This document shows positions 46,308 through 46,408 of a stretch of DNA of 46,408 bases, one piece after another (within the stretch, counting starts at the first letter, position 1; every line of letters starts with the position of its first letter). The notes beneath the pieces were generated by a model, which saw only the letters and a list, made by a program, of their open reading frames with translations, made no database searches and had not been told where the DNA came from. Position numbers and translations under genes: made by a program. The stretch is from UBA11524 sp963617205. Lineage in GTDB: Bacteria > Bacillota > Clostridia > Christensenellales > Aristaeellaceae. The DNA is taken from NCBI GenBank assembly GCA_963617205.1, contig CAVEOA010000015.1, positions 1-46,408 of the forward strand. Reading direction: 5' to 3'.

Positions 46308-46408
46308 AACAAAGCTGACCTTGAGAGCCGCGAGAGCGGTTTGAGAGGGGAGTACGAACCTTGAAAACGATACAGAACAAGATAACGCAAACAAAGACAG
46401 TCATTCCG
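46308..46408 (+). other. probable rRNA operon leader (cut by the right edge)
   Basis: The transcript begins with a GNRA-loop hairpin GCCGC-GAGA-GCGGT (46327-46340), followed by GAACCTTGAAAACGATACAG (46356-46375). The string ACCTTGAAAAC(T/G)..A is characteristic of sequences just upstream of 16S or 23S rRNA genes in Firmicutes, where it takes part in processing. No open frame is present. The rRNA gene itself would start outside the window. Confidence 0.6.

Noticed and set aside
46073..46390. Minus-strand frame of about 105 codons at the right end
   Set aside because: It overlaps the probable rRNA promoter and leader, lacks a ribosome binding site, and its sequence resembles no protein.

Overview
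The window reads as chromosomal DNA from a GC-rich (my estimate, high fifties percent GC) Gram-positive anaerobe of the Bacillota, class Clostridia, probably a gut-type lineage. This rests on sigma-A style promoters, strong AGGAGG-type ribosome binding sites, T-tailed hairpin terminators, a bS20 gene with a TTG start, lipobox or SPase-I solute-binding proteins, a separate MetH reactivation protein, tandem M42 peptidases and GH2/GH3 glycosidases. Naming a genus would be guesswork. Most open frames opposite the real genes are codon-bias shadows.

Layout. 1-281: fragment of an IS630-type transposase running off the left edge. 433-3900: large membrane-anchored GH3 glycosidase with reversed domain order. 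3980-6644 (minus): histidine kinase, OmpR-type regulator and a small PDZ protein. 6780-14508 (plus): TraX-like membrane protein, then a methionine block: MetH reactivation protein, MetH, homoserine O-acetyltransferase (MetA), a Sir2 deacylase coupled to a nitroreductase, and MetY. 14662-17699: three consecutive M42 aminopeptidases. 17727-19941: polytopic GT-C-like protein and a tiny coupled gene. 20160-25994: tight string of lipase-like protein, DUF1294 protein, RarA, a Spo0B/CitA-type kinase and a GH2 enzyme. 26117-26923: an orphan solute-binding protein. 26992-30882 (minus): YcxB-like protein, CorC/CNNM protein and an SH3-repeat secreted protein. 31090-33520: polar amino acid ABC importer. 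33763-38711: branched-chain amino acid (Liv) importer. 38911-41235: Zn/Cd/Pb-type P1B ATPase with a His/Asp/Cys repeat. 41423-41686: rpsT. 41791-45985 (minus): five-gene operon of HMA2-like proteins around an atypical P-type ATPase. 45986-46408: divergent promoters and what looks like an rRNA operon leader running off the right edge.

How it works together. The methionine genes give a complete acetylhomoserine route: MetA makes O-acetylhomoserine, MetY sulfhydrylates it to homocysteine, MetH methylates it with cobalamin, and the reactivation protein repairs oxidised cobalamin. The two ABC importers feed amino acids, and the M42 enzymes trim peptides.

Two things deserve most attention. First, the two importers carry a homologous structured RNA element in the same place, between the binding-protein gene and the first permease gene, with one fully compensatory base pair and a terminator-like hairpin at its 3' end. 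Second, the minus-strand operon 41791-45985 combines four copies of a CxxC-less, HMA-like domain (motif GR-L/M-RL), a P-type ATPase whose CPC site is replaced by a proline-free SCG, and a 90-residue single-span protein. It looks like a multi-component metal or cation transport assembly that I cannot match to a characterised system.
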